From an uncultured Bacilli bacterium (GTDB taxonomy: Bacteria; Bacillota_I; Bacilli_A; RF39; UBA660): a DNA stretch of 7,703 nt. This document shows positions 1-4,888 of this stretch, piece after piece. The notes under the pieces were generated by a model that saw nothing but the letters and a program-made list of their open reading frames with translations, had not been told where the DNA came from and made no database searches. The position numbers and the translations under genes were made by a program. Within the stretch, counting starts at the first letter, position 1; the number at the start of each line of letters is the position of its first letter. The stretch is taken from the NCBI GenBank assembly GCA_947627835.1, contig CANQXM010000056.1, positions 1-7,703 of the forward strand. Reading direction: 5' to 3'.

Positions 1-95
1 ACGGCAATGTTTCTCGCTCCCGGATGGTGCGAGTAATAAATTATTCCGGACGAAAATGTTGAAAACTCTGTTATTTTTAATAGAGTTTTCTTTTT
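1..95 (+). ncRNA. Type III antitoxin RNA array 1 (CptI-like), 3' part
   Basis: This is the 3' end of an antitoxin RNA that should neutralise the toxin encoded just downstream; its promoter and earlier units lie outside the window. One complete unit is visible at about 9-57. Stem 1 pairs CTCGC (13-17) with GCGAG (29-33) around an 11-nt loop. Loop bases CCGGA (20-24) pair with TCCGG (45-49), giving an H-type pseudoknot, after an 11-nt A/T-rich linker (34-44). The boundary motif AAATGT at 54-59 recurs as CAATGT at 5-10, 49 nt earlier, so at least one more unit precedes the window. The RNA ends in the terminator at 61-95. In known type III systems the toxin cuts the precursor into units and is bound by them; that role here is inferred from the structure and from the adjacent CptN-like gene. 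Confidence 0.85.
61..95 (+). terminator. Terminator between antitoxin array 1 and toxin
   Basis: GAAAACTCT (61-69) pairs perfectly with AGAGTTTTC (82-90), followed by a T run. It separates the antitoxin array from the toxin gene. In characterised type III loci such a leaky terminator keeps antitoxin RNA in excess over toxin mRNA. The terminator after array 2 (782-813) is nearly the same sequence. Confidence 0.85.
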
Positions 96-129
96 GTTTA
101 TGTTACACTACTCCTCGGAAGTGATAACA

Positions 130-612
130 ATGAAAATTCAAACAGGATACATATACCATATAAAAGATGAATTTTTTGATATTGTTAATGACGAAACTTT
201 AATGACAAATCATGAGCGTGGTAAAAAACGCCCAACCTATTTCACTATTAAAGATAAAGAAATCTTATGGTTTATTCCTCTAAGTAGCAAAGTCGAAAAA
301 TATAAAAAGATTATAAAAAACAAAATTAAAAAATATGGACGTTGTGATACAATTTTAATTCGAGAAATATTAGGTAAAGAATCAGTAATTCTTTTGCAAA
401 ATGCCTTCCCTACTTTAGAAAAATACATAGACCACATACATTTGCTAGAAAATGGAAAACCAGCTAAAGTAACCGAAACTTTAAAAAATGAAATATTGCA
501 AAAATTCAAATACTTATTAAAATTAAAATCTAGAAACATTAATCTATTTTTTACAGATGTTGATAAAATTAAAAAACAAATGTTAGAAGAATTAACAGTT
601 TCTAATAAATAA
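130..612 (+). CDS. cptN: Type III toxin-antitoxin system toxin, CptN/ToxN-like endoribonuclease
   Basis: The 160-residue product resembles CptN, the RNase toxin of the CptIN family (ToxN/AbiQ superfamily), which cuts mRNA and also processes its own repeat RNA antitoxin. Features I recognise are the N-terminal stretch GYIYHIKDEFF (6-16), a KKRPTYF segment (32-38), the conserved IPLSSKVEKY block (49-58) whose Ser pair aligns with the catalytic region of ToxN, and the C-terminal DVDKIKKQMLEEL (about 143-155). The length is typical of the family. The ATG at 130 is chosen because GGAAGTGAT lies just upstream; a longer reading from a TTG at 94 would begin inside the T run of the terminator. Pseudoknot repeats and a terminator directly upstream give independent support. 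Its own promoter is not seen, so read-through from array 1 is likely. A second array follows 38 nt after the stop. Family assignment is from memory of the motifs, not a search. Confidence 0.88.
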   Translation: MKIQTGYIYHIKDEFFDIVNDETLMTNHERGKKRPTYFTIKDKEILWFIPLSSKVEKYKKIIKNKIKKYGRCDTILIREILGKESVILLQNAFPTLEKYIDHIHLLENGKPAKVTETLKNEILQKFKYLLKLKSRNINLFFTDVDKIKKQMLEELTVSNK

Positions 613-614
613 TA

Positions 615-643
615 TCAAAATTCTACACAAATCATGGTATACT
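615..643 (+). promoter_or_regulatory. Probable promoter of antitoxin array 2
   Basis: An extended -10 element, TG-G-TATACT, occupies 635-643, with a weak -35 (TCAAAA, 615-620) 17 bp upstream. Transcription would start near 650, giving a leader of about 30 nt before the first unit boundary at 680. It sits only 3 nt past the toxin stop codon, so array 2 can be transcribed independently of the toxin. Confidence 0.6.
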
Positions 644-680
644 ATTATTGAACTTGAAAAAGTATAGACAACATGAAAAT

Positions 681-729
681 GTTAGCCGCTTATTGATGGT
701 GCGGGATATAAATGATTCAAATCGTAAAT
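681..729 (+). repeat. Antitoxin pseudoknot unit B (array 2, first)
   Basis: Stem 1 pairs CCGC (686-689) with GCGG (701-704). Loop bases TTGA (693-696) pair with TCAA (717-720). Relative to the unit in array 1, a T-A pair in stem 1 is replaced by C-G and the pseudoknot pairs C-G and G-C are replaced by T-A and T-A, so both helices are kept by compensating changes. Confidence 0.85.
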
Positions 730-778
730 GTGAGTCGCTTACGGGTGGTGCGAGTTAAAAATAATCCCGATAGAAAAT
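730..778 (+). repeat. Antitoxin pseudoknot unit C (array 2, second)
   Basis: Stem 1 pairs TCGC (735-738) with GCGA (750-753). Loop bases CGGG (742-745) pair with CCCG (766-769). The loop (TTACGGGTGGT, 739-749) and linker (755-765) have the same 11-nt lengths as in the other two units. One end pair of the pseudoknot is G-C where the other units have A-T. Confidence 0.85.
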
Positions 779-781
779 ATA

Positions 782-813
782 GAAAACTCGGTTATTTAAG
801 AGTTTTCTTTTTT
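782..813 (+). terminator. Terminator of antitoxin array 2
   Basis: GAAAACTC (782-789) pairs with GAGTTTTC (800-807), followed by a run of six T. Stem and loop sequence closely match the terminator of array 1, indicating that the two array ends share an origin. Confidence 0.85.
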
Positions 814-832
814 ATTTTATCTCACAAGCGAA

Positions 833-861
833 TTGAACCAAATCAAAATTTATGCTAATAT
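833..861 (+). promoter_or_regulatory. Vegetative (sigma-A type) promoter of the 879-2966 operon
   Basis: TTGAAC (833-838) and TAATAT (856-861) are separated by 17 bp, with an extended TGC just before the -10. It lies after the terminator of array 2, so the operon does not depend on read-through from the antitoxin RNA. Confidence 0.75.
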
Positions 862-878
862 TTTAAAAGGTGATCAGT

Positions 879-1328
879 ATGAAAAAAAAGTGGTTTATAA
901 TCGGAGCAATAGTCATTCTCCTTGTTGTTTGTATTGTAGGAGTCGTTCTCTATTTATCCACACCGAAAAAAAATAATATCATTGCCATTTCTGGAAGTGA
1001 ACTTTTAACGAAACTTGAAAACAAAGAAACCTTCATTTTAGTAAGAACTCAAAATGGATGCAGTCATTGCAAAGAATACCTTCCTATTTTAAATAGAATT
1101 CTTGTAGAATACGACCTAACTGCATACGAACTAATTACCAATAATCTTGCAAAAGAAAGTGACGAAGTAAAAAATAAAATTGATACGCTCTTTAACATTA
1201 GTGGAACTCCAACTACCATATTTATTAATGATGGTGAAGAAACTACAACATTCAATCGCGTAATTGGTAGTAGATCTTATACAGAAATGAAAAAAACATT
1301 AAAAGATCGTGGATTTATAAAAGAATGA
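879..1328 (+). CDS. Membrane-anchored thioredoxin-fold protein
   Basis: The 149-residue product has one N-terminal membrane segment (about 6-26) after a Lys-rich start, so the rest should face the outside. The thioredoxin signature CSHC is at 61-64 and the cis-proline motif GTP at 109-111, followed by a beta strand TTIFI. It resembles the small thioredoxin-like proteins annotated as bacteriocin transport accessory proteins; the likely role is a disulfide or thiol exchange reaction at the cell surface, with the substrate unknown. The ATG at 879 follows a strong AAAGGTGAT site (866-874); a GTG at 870 lies inside that site and is rejected. It is the first gene of an operon with the CPBP protease gene, which starts 7 nt after its stop. 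Confidence 0.8.
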   Translation: MKKKWFIIGAIVILLVVCIVGVVLYLSTPKKNNIIAISGSELLTKLENKETFILVRTQNGCSHCKEYLPILNRILVEYDLTAYELITNNLAKESDEVKNKIDTLFNISGTPTTIFINDGEETTTFNRVIGSRSYTEMKKTLKDRGFIKE

Positions 1329-1335
1329 GGTCACT

Positions 1336-2061
1336 ATGAACGAAAAAAATAGTATTAAAAAAGGAAATTACATTCTCCTTGGACTCTTACTAATTGTTTT
1401 ATATCAAGGTCTTTTACCAGAACTATACTTTCTTCCATTTATGGATATATTAAAAGAAAATAGTCTTCTTGCAAACTTTATCTATATTGGTTATTACGTA
1501 ATCATTTTAATTTTACTCATTCTTTTATTTCGCAAATCACTAAAAAAAGAATGGAATGACTTTAAAAAAAATAAAAAAGAATATATAAAAATTGCTTTTT
1601 CTTATTGGATAAAAGGTCTTATTATTATGATTCTTTCAAATCTACTCATTGTCACACTAGTAAACGGAATCGCTGGCAATGAAGAACAAAATCGTGAAAT
1701 CATTCAAGCCTATCCCATCTATGCCATTACTTTAATGTGTATCATTGGACCTTTTATTGAAGAATTAATTTTTCGTAAATCTTTTAAAAAAGCATTTAAA
1801 AGTCGCATTGCCTTTGCAACCTTCACTTCTCTCATCTTTGCAAGTTTACACGTTTTAAATGGTATCGATATAAGTACATTAGAATCTTTATTAAGTAACT
1901 GGCAACAACTTTTATTTCTTCTTCCTTATGGAAGTCTTGCCTTCTTCTTTGCTCTTGCCTACTACGATACCGATAACATTTTTACATCAACCCTAACCCA
2001 CACCATTCATAACACATTCTCCGTAATCATGATTCTAATCTTGATGGCATTAGGAGGATAA
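1336..2061 (+). CDS. CPBP family intramembrane metalloprotease (CAAX protease/Abi)
   Basis: The 241-residue protein has about six to seven hydrophobic segments and the CPBP motifs in order: EELIFR (142-147, the EExxxR motif), FASLH (168-172, the FxxxH motif) and HTIHN (222-226, HxxxN). Glu142, Glu143, His172 and His222 are the expected catalytic or metal-binding residues. The family includes eukaryotic CAAX proteases, bacteriocin maturation and self-immunity proteins; the substrate here cannot be told from sequence. The ribosome site GAGGT overlaps the stop of the preceding thioredoxin-like gene, indicating coupled translation. The pairing with a bacteriocin-accessory-like thioredoxin hints at peptide processing or immunity, but no bacteriocin precursor gene is visible nearby. 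Confidence 0.88.
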   Translation: MNEKNSIKKGNYILLGLLLIVLYQGLLPELYFLPFMDILKENSLLANFIYIGYYVIILILLILLFRKSLKKEWNDFKKNKKEYIKIAFSYWIKGLIIMILSNLLIVTLVNGIAGNEEQNREIIQAYPIYAITLMCIIGPFIEELIFRKSFKKAFKSRIAFATFTSLIFASLHVLNGIDISTLESLLSNWQQLLFLLPYGSLAFFFALAYYDTDNIFTSTLTHTIHNTFSVIMILILMALGG

Positions 2062-2066
2062 CTCAA

Positions 2067-2966
2067 ATGGAAGAAAACAAAAAAAATACAGAAGAAAAAG
2101 AAGTAGAAATAAAAGAAACCCCCAAGAAAAAATTTTCATTATTAAAAAAGATCTTAATCATCATTGCCATCATCATTTGTATTCTTTTCATTTACATGCG
2201 CTTTCTCATTCATAAGGTAATTTTAATAAATGAAATTGATATTATTGAGCCAAGTTTACCTTCTAACTTTAATGGCTTTAAAATTACTCAATTTTCAGAT
2301 ATTCACTTTGGAAGAACAACCAATGAACCAGAAGTTCAAAAAGTCGTAGAAAACATCAATAAAACCAATCCTGACATCGTAGTTTTCACTGGAGACCTAT
2401 TTGATAATGCCATTACACTATCTGATAAAAACATTGATTTTCTAAAAAATACCCTATCTCAAATCAAAGCCAAATTTAAAAAATATGCAATTATCGGAGA
2501 TAGTGATTACCTAGATTTAGAAAAATACAAAGAAATTATGACTGCTTGTGATTTTAAAATACTCGATTCAGAAAATGATTTAATCTTCTATAACGGAAAT
2601 ACTCCACTACTAATTGCTGGCATTTCTTCTCTTCAAAAAAATGAACCAGATTTAGAAAAAACTTGGAAAAATGACTTTCCAAATGTTGCTTATAAAATTT
2701 TAATCGCTCATGAACCAAGAATTATAAATAATTTAAATGGCTACAACCCAAATCTCATCATAGCAGGACATACTCTAGGAAACTTAATTAATATTCCAGG
2801 AGTTGAAAAAATATTTGAAAAACCATACACCGATGGATATAAAAAAGGTTACTATGAAACAAACGGAATTAAAATGGTTGTCTCTTCTGGAATTGGTACA
2901 GAAAATTTCAACTACCGAGCAATCAATACTCCATCCATTGAACTTTATCGATTCTATAATTACTAA
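2067..2966 (+). CDS. Membrane-anchored metallophosphoesterase-like protein (YkuE-like) with altered active site
   Basis: The 299-residue product has a Lys/Glu-rich cytoplasmic start (1-28), one membrane segment (about 29-48) and a calcineurin-like phosphoesterase domain. Preserved motifs are SDIHFG (77-82; Asp78, His80), TGDLFD (108-113; Asp110, Asp113), AHEP (214-217; His215) and AGHT (233-236; His235). Two motifs are changed: the usual GNH(D/E) reads GDSD (144-147), replacing the metal-binding Asn and catalytic His, and the usual GHTHG reads GHTLG, replacing the last His with Leu. It may be weakly active, use different chemistry, or only bind ligand. GGAGG lies 9 nt before the ATG and overlaps the end of the protease gene, so it is the third gene of the operon. 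A terminator follows at once. Confidence 0.82.
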   Translation: MEENKKNTEEKEVEIKETPKKKFSLLKKILIIIAIIICILFIYMRFLIHKVILINEIDIIEPSLPSNFNGFKITQFSDIHFGRTTNEPEVQKVVENINKTNPDIVVFTGDLFDNAITLSDKNIDFLKNTLSQIKAKFKKYAIIGDSDYLDLEKYKEIMTACDFKILDSENDLIFYNGNTPLLIAGISSLQKNEPDLEKTWKNDFPNVAYKILIAHEPRIINNLNGYNPNLIIAGHTLGNLINIPGVEKIFEKPYTDGYKKGYYETNGIKMVVSSGIGTENFNYRAINTPSIELYRFYNY

Positions 2967-2977
2967 TATTCATAAAG

Positions 2978-2999
2978 ACTCACACACTTGTGAGTTTTT
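2978..2999 (+). terminator. Terminator of the thioredoxin/CPBP/phosphoesterase operon
   Basis: ACTCACA (2978-2984) pairs with TGTGAGT (2989-2995) around a 4-nt loop and is followed by T residues. It lies 11 nt after the phosphoesterase stop codon. Confidence 0.85.
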
Positions 3000-3025
3000 A
3001 TATTTATAAAACATAGCAATAGTAA

Positions 3026-3100
3026 TTTTCCTAGTAATTTCCTAGTATTTTCCTAGTAAATTTCCTAATAAATTTCCTAATAAATTTCCTAATAAATTTC
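3026..3100. repeat. 12-nt tandem repeat, consensus TTTCCTAATAAA
   Basis: Six successive units of 10 to 13 nt are seen. The first three carry CCTAGTA and differ in length; the last three (3061-3072, 3073-3084, 3085-3096) are identical copies of TTTCCTAATAAA, followed by a partial unit. It is not in a coding frame that I can support. The 12-nt spacing is close to but longer than a helical turn. It probably arose by slippage. Confidence 0.85.
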
Positions 3101-3106
3101 AACTTT

Positions 3107-3190
3107 CATAATGCCTCTAGAAAAAAACTAGAGGCATTTCATTATGTTTAACCATTAAGGCCAAACATAAAGCTACCGGCCATGCCGGTA
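3107..3190. other. Cluster of hairpins in the gene-free stretch 2967-3284
   Basis: Three hairpins follow one another. Hairpin 1 pairs AATGCCTCTAG (3110-3120) with CTAGAGGCATT (3128-3138) around seven A. Hairpin 2 pairs TTATGTTT (3142-3149) with AAACATAA (3163-3170) and may add inner CC/GG pairs. Hairpin 3 pairs TACCGGC (3174-3180) with GCCGGTA (3184-3190). None has a clear T run on either strand, so they are not typical terminators. A small RNA, an mRNA 3' end structure or a degraded mobile repeat are all possible. No gene is seen in this stretch. Confidence 0.55.
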
Positions 3191-3223
3191 TGAATATAAC
3201 AAAATGAGAATAATTGATCAACT

Positions 3224-3245
3224 AAAAAAGACTCCACATGGAGCC
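3224..3245 (-). terminator. Terminator of the Cys-rich protein gene
   Basis: Read on the minus strand, GGCTCC (3245-3240) pairs with GGAGTC (3235-3230) around a 4-nt loop, followed by a run of six T (3229-3224). It lies about 40 nt past the stop codon at 3285. Confidence 0.8.
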
Positions 3246-3284
3246 AGTTAATAATACGCCTTTACATGATTACATAAAATCCAA

Positions 3285-3833
3285 TTAGGAAACTTCCTTA
3301 CCAACTTTTTGAAAAAGATCTTGTTCTTCAGGGGTAATAAACAAATAACTTCCCGTTTTTTTAGCATCCACAATATAGATTCCATCCCGCTCTTCTACTT
3401 TCATAAAATTTTGAAAGTCATAGTTTCCTTCATCATCAACATCCCCAATTTGACTTTGATACATGCAAGAAGAATCTTTATTCTTACATTGATAAACACC
3501 AGAAACCGTATAATATTTAACATTTTCTTGATCTTTGTAATAACCTTCATAAACAACCTTTTGAACATCAAACAAAACAACTTCCTCGGGTTTTAAAAAT
3601 CCACCACTTATCATCGCTGTTTGAAATAAAGAAAGTAATTCACTTTTAGTTAGTTCTTCATTTGCCAAAGTAGTTTCTTCATTTTTAGGACATTCTACAT
3701 TGGGACACTCTTTTTCTTCACATTCCACACTAGGACAATTACATTCACATTTTTTTGGATTGCCAATCATATAACCAATATAAGTAAGACACCCTAACAA
3801 TAAAATAGTCAAAACAACAATAATCTTTTTCAA
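3285..3833 (-). CDS. Cys-rich, membrane-anchored protein of unknown function
   Basis: I do not recognise a family for this 182-residue product. An N-terminal hydrophobic segment (3-24) anchors it or acts as a signal; LLLGC at 11-15 resembles a lipobox, but the hydrophobic stretch continues past the Cys, so a membrane anchor is more likely. A Cys-rich ladder follows (Cys29, 31, 33, 38, 43, 48) with a repeated CPxVEC pattern, perhaps a metal or disulfide site. The remaining part (60-182) is acidic and looks folded, with two further Cys (116, 123). The start is taken as TTG at 3833, because AAAGGTGG stands 6 nt before it; readings that begin further upstream would run through the terminator of the coat protein gene. 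Its neighbour upstream is the coat gene, but it appears to be a separate transcript. Confidence 0.72.
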   Translation of the reverse strand: MKKIIVVLTILLLGCLTYIGYMIGNPKKCECNCPSVECEEKECPNVECPKNEETTLANEELTKSELLSLFQTAMISGGFLKPEEVVLFDVQKVVYEGYYKDQENVKYYTVSGVYQCKNKDSSCMYQSQIGDVDDEGNYDFQNFMKVEERDGIYIVDAKKTGSYLFITPEEQDLFQKVGKEVS

Positions 3834-3856
3834 AATAACCACCTTTTCTATAAAAC

Positions 3857-3885
3857 ATTTTAAAATAAAGCAAAAATGAAAACAA
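3857..3885 (-). promoter_or_regulatory. Possible sigma-A promoter of the Cys-rich protein gene
   Basis: On the minus strand TTGTTT (3885-3880) and TAAAAT (3862-3857) are 17 bp apart, about 24 nt before the TTG start. The region is very AT-rich, so chance matches are easy. Confidence 0.4.
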
Positions 3886-3908
3886 GAAAAATGGAAAATA
3901 AGAACATT

Positions 3909-3930
3909 AAAAAACAGCCGAAGCTGTTTT
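3909..3930 (-). terminator. Terminator of the spore coat protein gene
   Basis: On the minus strand AAAACAGC (3930-3923) pairs with GCTGTTTT (3918-3911) around a TTCG tetraloop, followed by T residues. It begins 11 nt past the coat gene's stop codon and separates that gene from the Cys-rich gene downstream. Confidence 0.88.
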
Positions 3931-3940
3931 AAAAATGATA

Positions 3941-4381
3941 CTACACACATTCTACATAAGTATCAGACAAACAACGAATGCAGCAAACACAAGATAAATC
4001 CATTGTAAAGAAAGAATTCGTAGCAATATATGGATTCAAACTTGTAGTATCTGGATTATCTTGTAAAACACGACAAGTACAGCAATTTCCATCTACTTTT
4101 TCCACACGGAAAACACTCGAACAAGTACCACTAGCAGCTACATCACAATTGGCAATGGTATCTTTGCTAATTGGCATACTCCAAGGAGTTCCACAACAAC
4201 CGCATGTATAAAGCATAACAGGTCTTGTATTACAGATTAAACAATTTGCTCCACCACCTAAAACTGGACGATCACAAGAATCCAAGCAATTTTCTGGACA
4301 AGCATTTTGTTGCAATACTAAAATAACATTCAAAATTTCTGCAATGCAATTCGATCCATTATTGTTATTATCATTACACAT
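3941..4381 (-). CDS. cotZ: Spore coat protein of the CotY/CotZ family
   Basis: The 146-residue product has 20 Cys and matches the CotY/CotZ (ExsY) pattern in order: a CPENCLDSC segment (28-36), FRVEKVDGNC (91-100), which parallels the FRVERVHGSC block of Bacillus CotZ, and a terminal MDLSCVCCIRCL (127-138) parallel to its VDLDCFCAINCL. The length is close to that of B. subtilis CotZ. These proteins self-assemble through disulfides into the outermost spore layer (crust or exosporium base). The start is the ATG at 4381, after AAAGGGTGA; the ATG 27 nt upstream lacks such a site. An Asn/Asp-rich beginning and the extra Cys in CGCC (60-63) are lineage-specific. A sigma-K-like promoter lies upstream and a good terminator follows, so it seems monocistronic. 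CotY and CotZ cannot be told apart from sequence. Confidence 0.85.
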   Translation of the reverse strand: MCNDNNNNGSNCIAEILNVILVLQQNACPENCLDSCDRPVLGGGANCLICNTRPVMLYTCGCCGTPWSMPISKDTIANCDVAASGTCSSVFRVEKVDGNCCTCRVLQDNPDTTSLNPYIATNSFFTMDLSCVCCIRCLSDTYVECV

Positions 4382-4410
4382 ATCATTCACCCTTTCATGT
4401 ATTCTCATTA

Positions 4411-4437
4411 TAATTTATGATACATTTTTAAATACGT
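4411..4437 (-). promoter_or_regulatory. Sigma-K-like (mother-cell) promoter of the coat gene
   Basis: On the minus strand the sequence reads AC (4437-4436), 16 nt, then CATAAATTA (4419-4411), matching the sigma-K pattern AC-N16-CATANNNTA. It lies about 30 nt before the coat protein start. Sigma-E recognises a related -10 element, so either mother-cell factor is possible; late expression suits a coat protein. Confidence 0.6.
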
Positions 4438-4524
4438 GCGTCAGTTTTCACAAAGAAAAAGGATTCAAAAATCAGTAATTTTGCAAACAAATTCCGAATA
4501 GTTTTATTTTTTCAAAAATTATTG

Positions 4525-4530
4525 TATAAT
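4525..4530 (+). promoter_or_regulatory. -10 element of the EIIB-like gene
   Basis: A perfect TATAAT is preceded by TTG, 18 nt before the ATG. The -35 region is T-rich and does not match the consensus well, so only the -10 is claimed. Confidence 0.55.
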
Positions 4531-4548
4531 TTAAACAGGTGATAATTT

Positions 4549-4866
4549 ATGAGTACTTGGTTTCAGTACGTTCTAATTATAATCGCATTAGTATTAATTT
4601 CTTTAGTCGTTGTCAAACTCATGCGCAAAGATTTCCACATTGAAGCAAATAAACTAATTGGTTATCTAGGTGGCAAAGAAAATATCATTAATGCCGAATG
4701 CAATATGTCACGATTTAAAGTCATTTTAAAAGATGTATCCATTGTAAATAAAGATGCAATAGAACGTTTAGGTGCCAAAGGAATTGTAGAAATTGATAAT
4801 CAATTAAAAATCATATTCGGAAAAGATGCAAAACAATTAAAAAAATACATTGATGAAATTTTATAG
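4549..4866 (+). CDS. Small membrane-anchored PTS EIIB-like protein lacking the usual phosphocysteine
   Basis: The 105-residue product has one N-terminal membrane segment (6-24) and a glucose-type EIIB domain (about 33-105). The conserved LGGKENI (40-46), the strand around CNMSRFKVILKD (51-62), LGAKGI (74-79) and IIFGKDA (88-94) follow the EIIB order. In normal EIIB domains the phosphorylated Cys lies three residues before the conserved Arg (the CxTR pattern); here that position is Asn52 and a Cys sits one residue earlier (Cys51), before Met-Ser-Arg55. No EIIA or EIIC partner is encoded in the window. It may be a regulatory or structural relative rather than a sugar phosphotransfer component. 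AGGTGAT precedes the ATG at good spacing. Its terminator runs into the 3' end of the opposing gene. Confidence 0.75.
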   Translation: MSTWFQYVLIIIALVLISLVVVKLMRKDFHIEANKLIGYLGGKENIINAECNMSRFKVILKDVSIVNKDAIERLGAKGIVEIDNQLKIIFGKDAKQLKKYIDEIL

Positions 4867-4888
4867 AAGGTAAACTTCTATTTTTTTT
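4863..4888 (+). terminator. Terminator of the EIIB-like gene
   Basis: ATAGAAG (4863-4869) pairs with CTTCTAT (4875-4881), followed by a run of T to 4888. The stem includes the gene's own stop codon, and its right arm and T run are the last codons of the minus-strand gene (the Lys-Lys end is the T run read backward). Confidence 0.8.

Larger units (their letters stand above)
650..813 (+). ncRNA. Second, toxin-less type III antitoxin RNA array (CptI-like)
   Basis: This predicted RNA carries two complete 49-nt pseudoknot units followed by a terminator that copies that of array 1. The boundary motif AAAT-G/A-T occurs at 677-682, 726-731 and 775-780, exactly 49 nt apart, including one copy before the first unit, as expected for a processed antitoxin precursor. 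Both units keep the 11-nt loop ending in TGGT and the 11-nt A/T-rich linker of array 1. No toxin gene follows: the next gene, at 879, has its own promoter and encodes a thioredoxin-fold protein. The array could be a second source of antitoxin for the toxin at 130-612, an anti-addiction copy, or the remnant of a duplicated locus that lost its toxin. Start position is inferred from the promoter. Confidence 0.82.

Noticed and set aside
94..129. TTG start extending the toxin by 12 residues
   Set aside because: It begins inside the T run of the terminator and has no ribosome site; the ATG at 130 has one.
650..813. Tandem riboswitch or T-box leader controlling the operon at 879
   Set aside because: The structured repeats end in a terminator and would fit a leader, but the same units and terminator precede a CptN-like toxin, they repeat at exactly 49 nt with cleavage-like boundaries, and the operon has its own promoter at 833-861 beyond the terminator.
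1..813. CRISPR array or transposon end repeats
   Set aside because: The units are contiguous pseudoknots with compensating changes, not identical repeats with unique spacers, and no transposase or target duplication is seen.
2803..3009. Small open frame over the end of the phosphoesterase gene
   Set aside because: It lies in another frame of a well-supported gene, runs through the terminator and has no ribosome site.
3285..3833. Lipoprotein call based on LLLGC
   Set aside because: The hydrophobic segment continues for about nine residues after the Cys, which fits a membrane anchor better than a lipobox.
3834..3950. Longer N-terminus for the Cys-rich protein
   Set aside because: It would run through the coat gene's terminator and the promoter region; AAAGGTGG points to the TTG at 3833.
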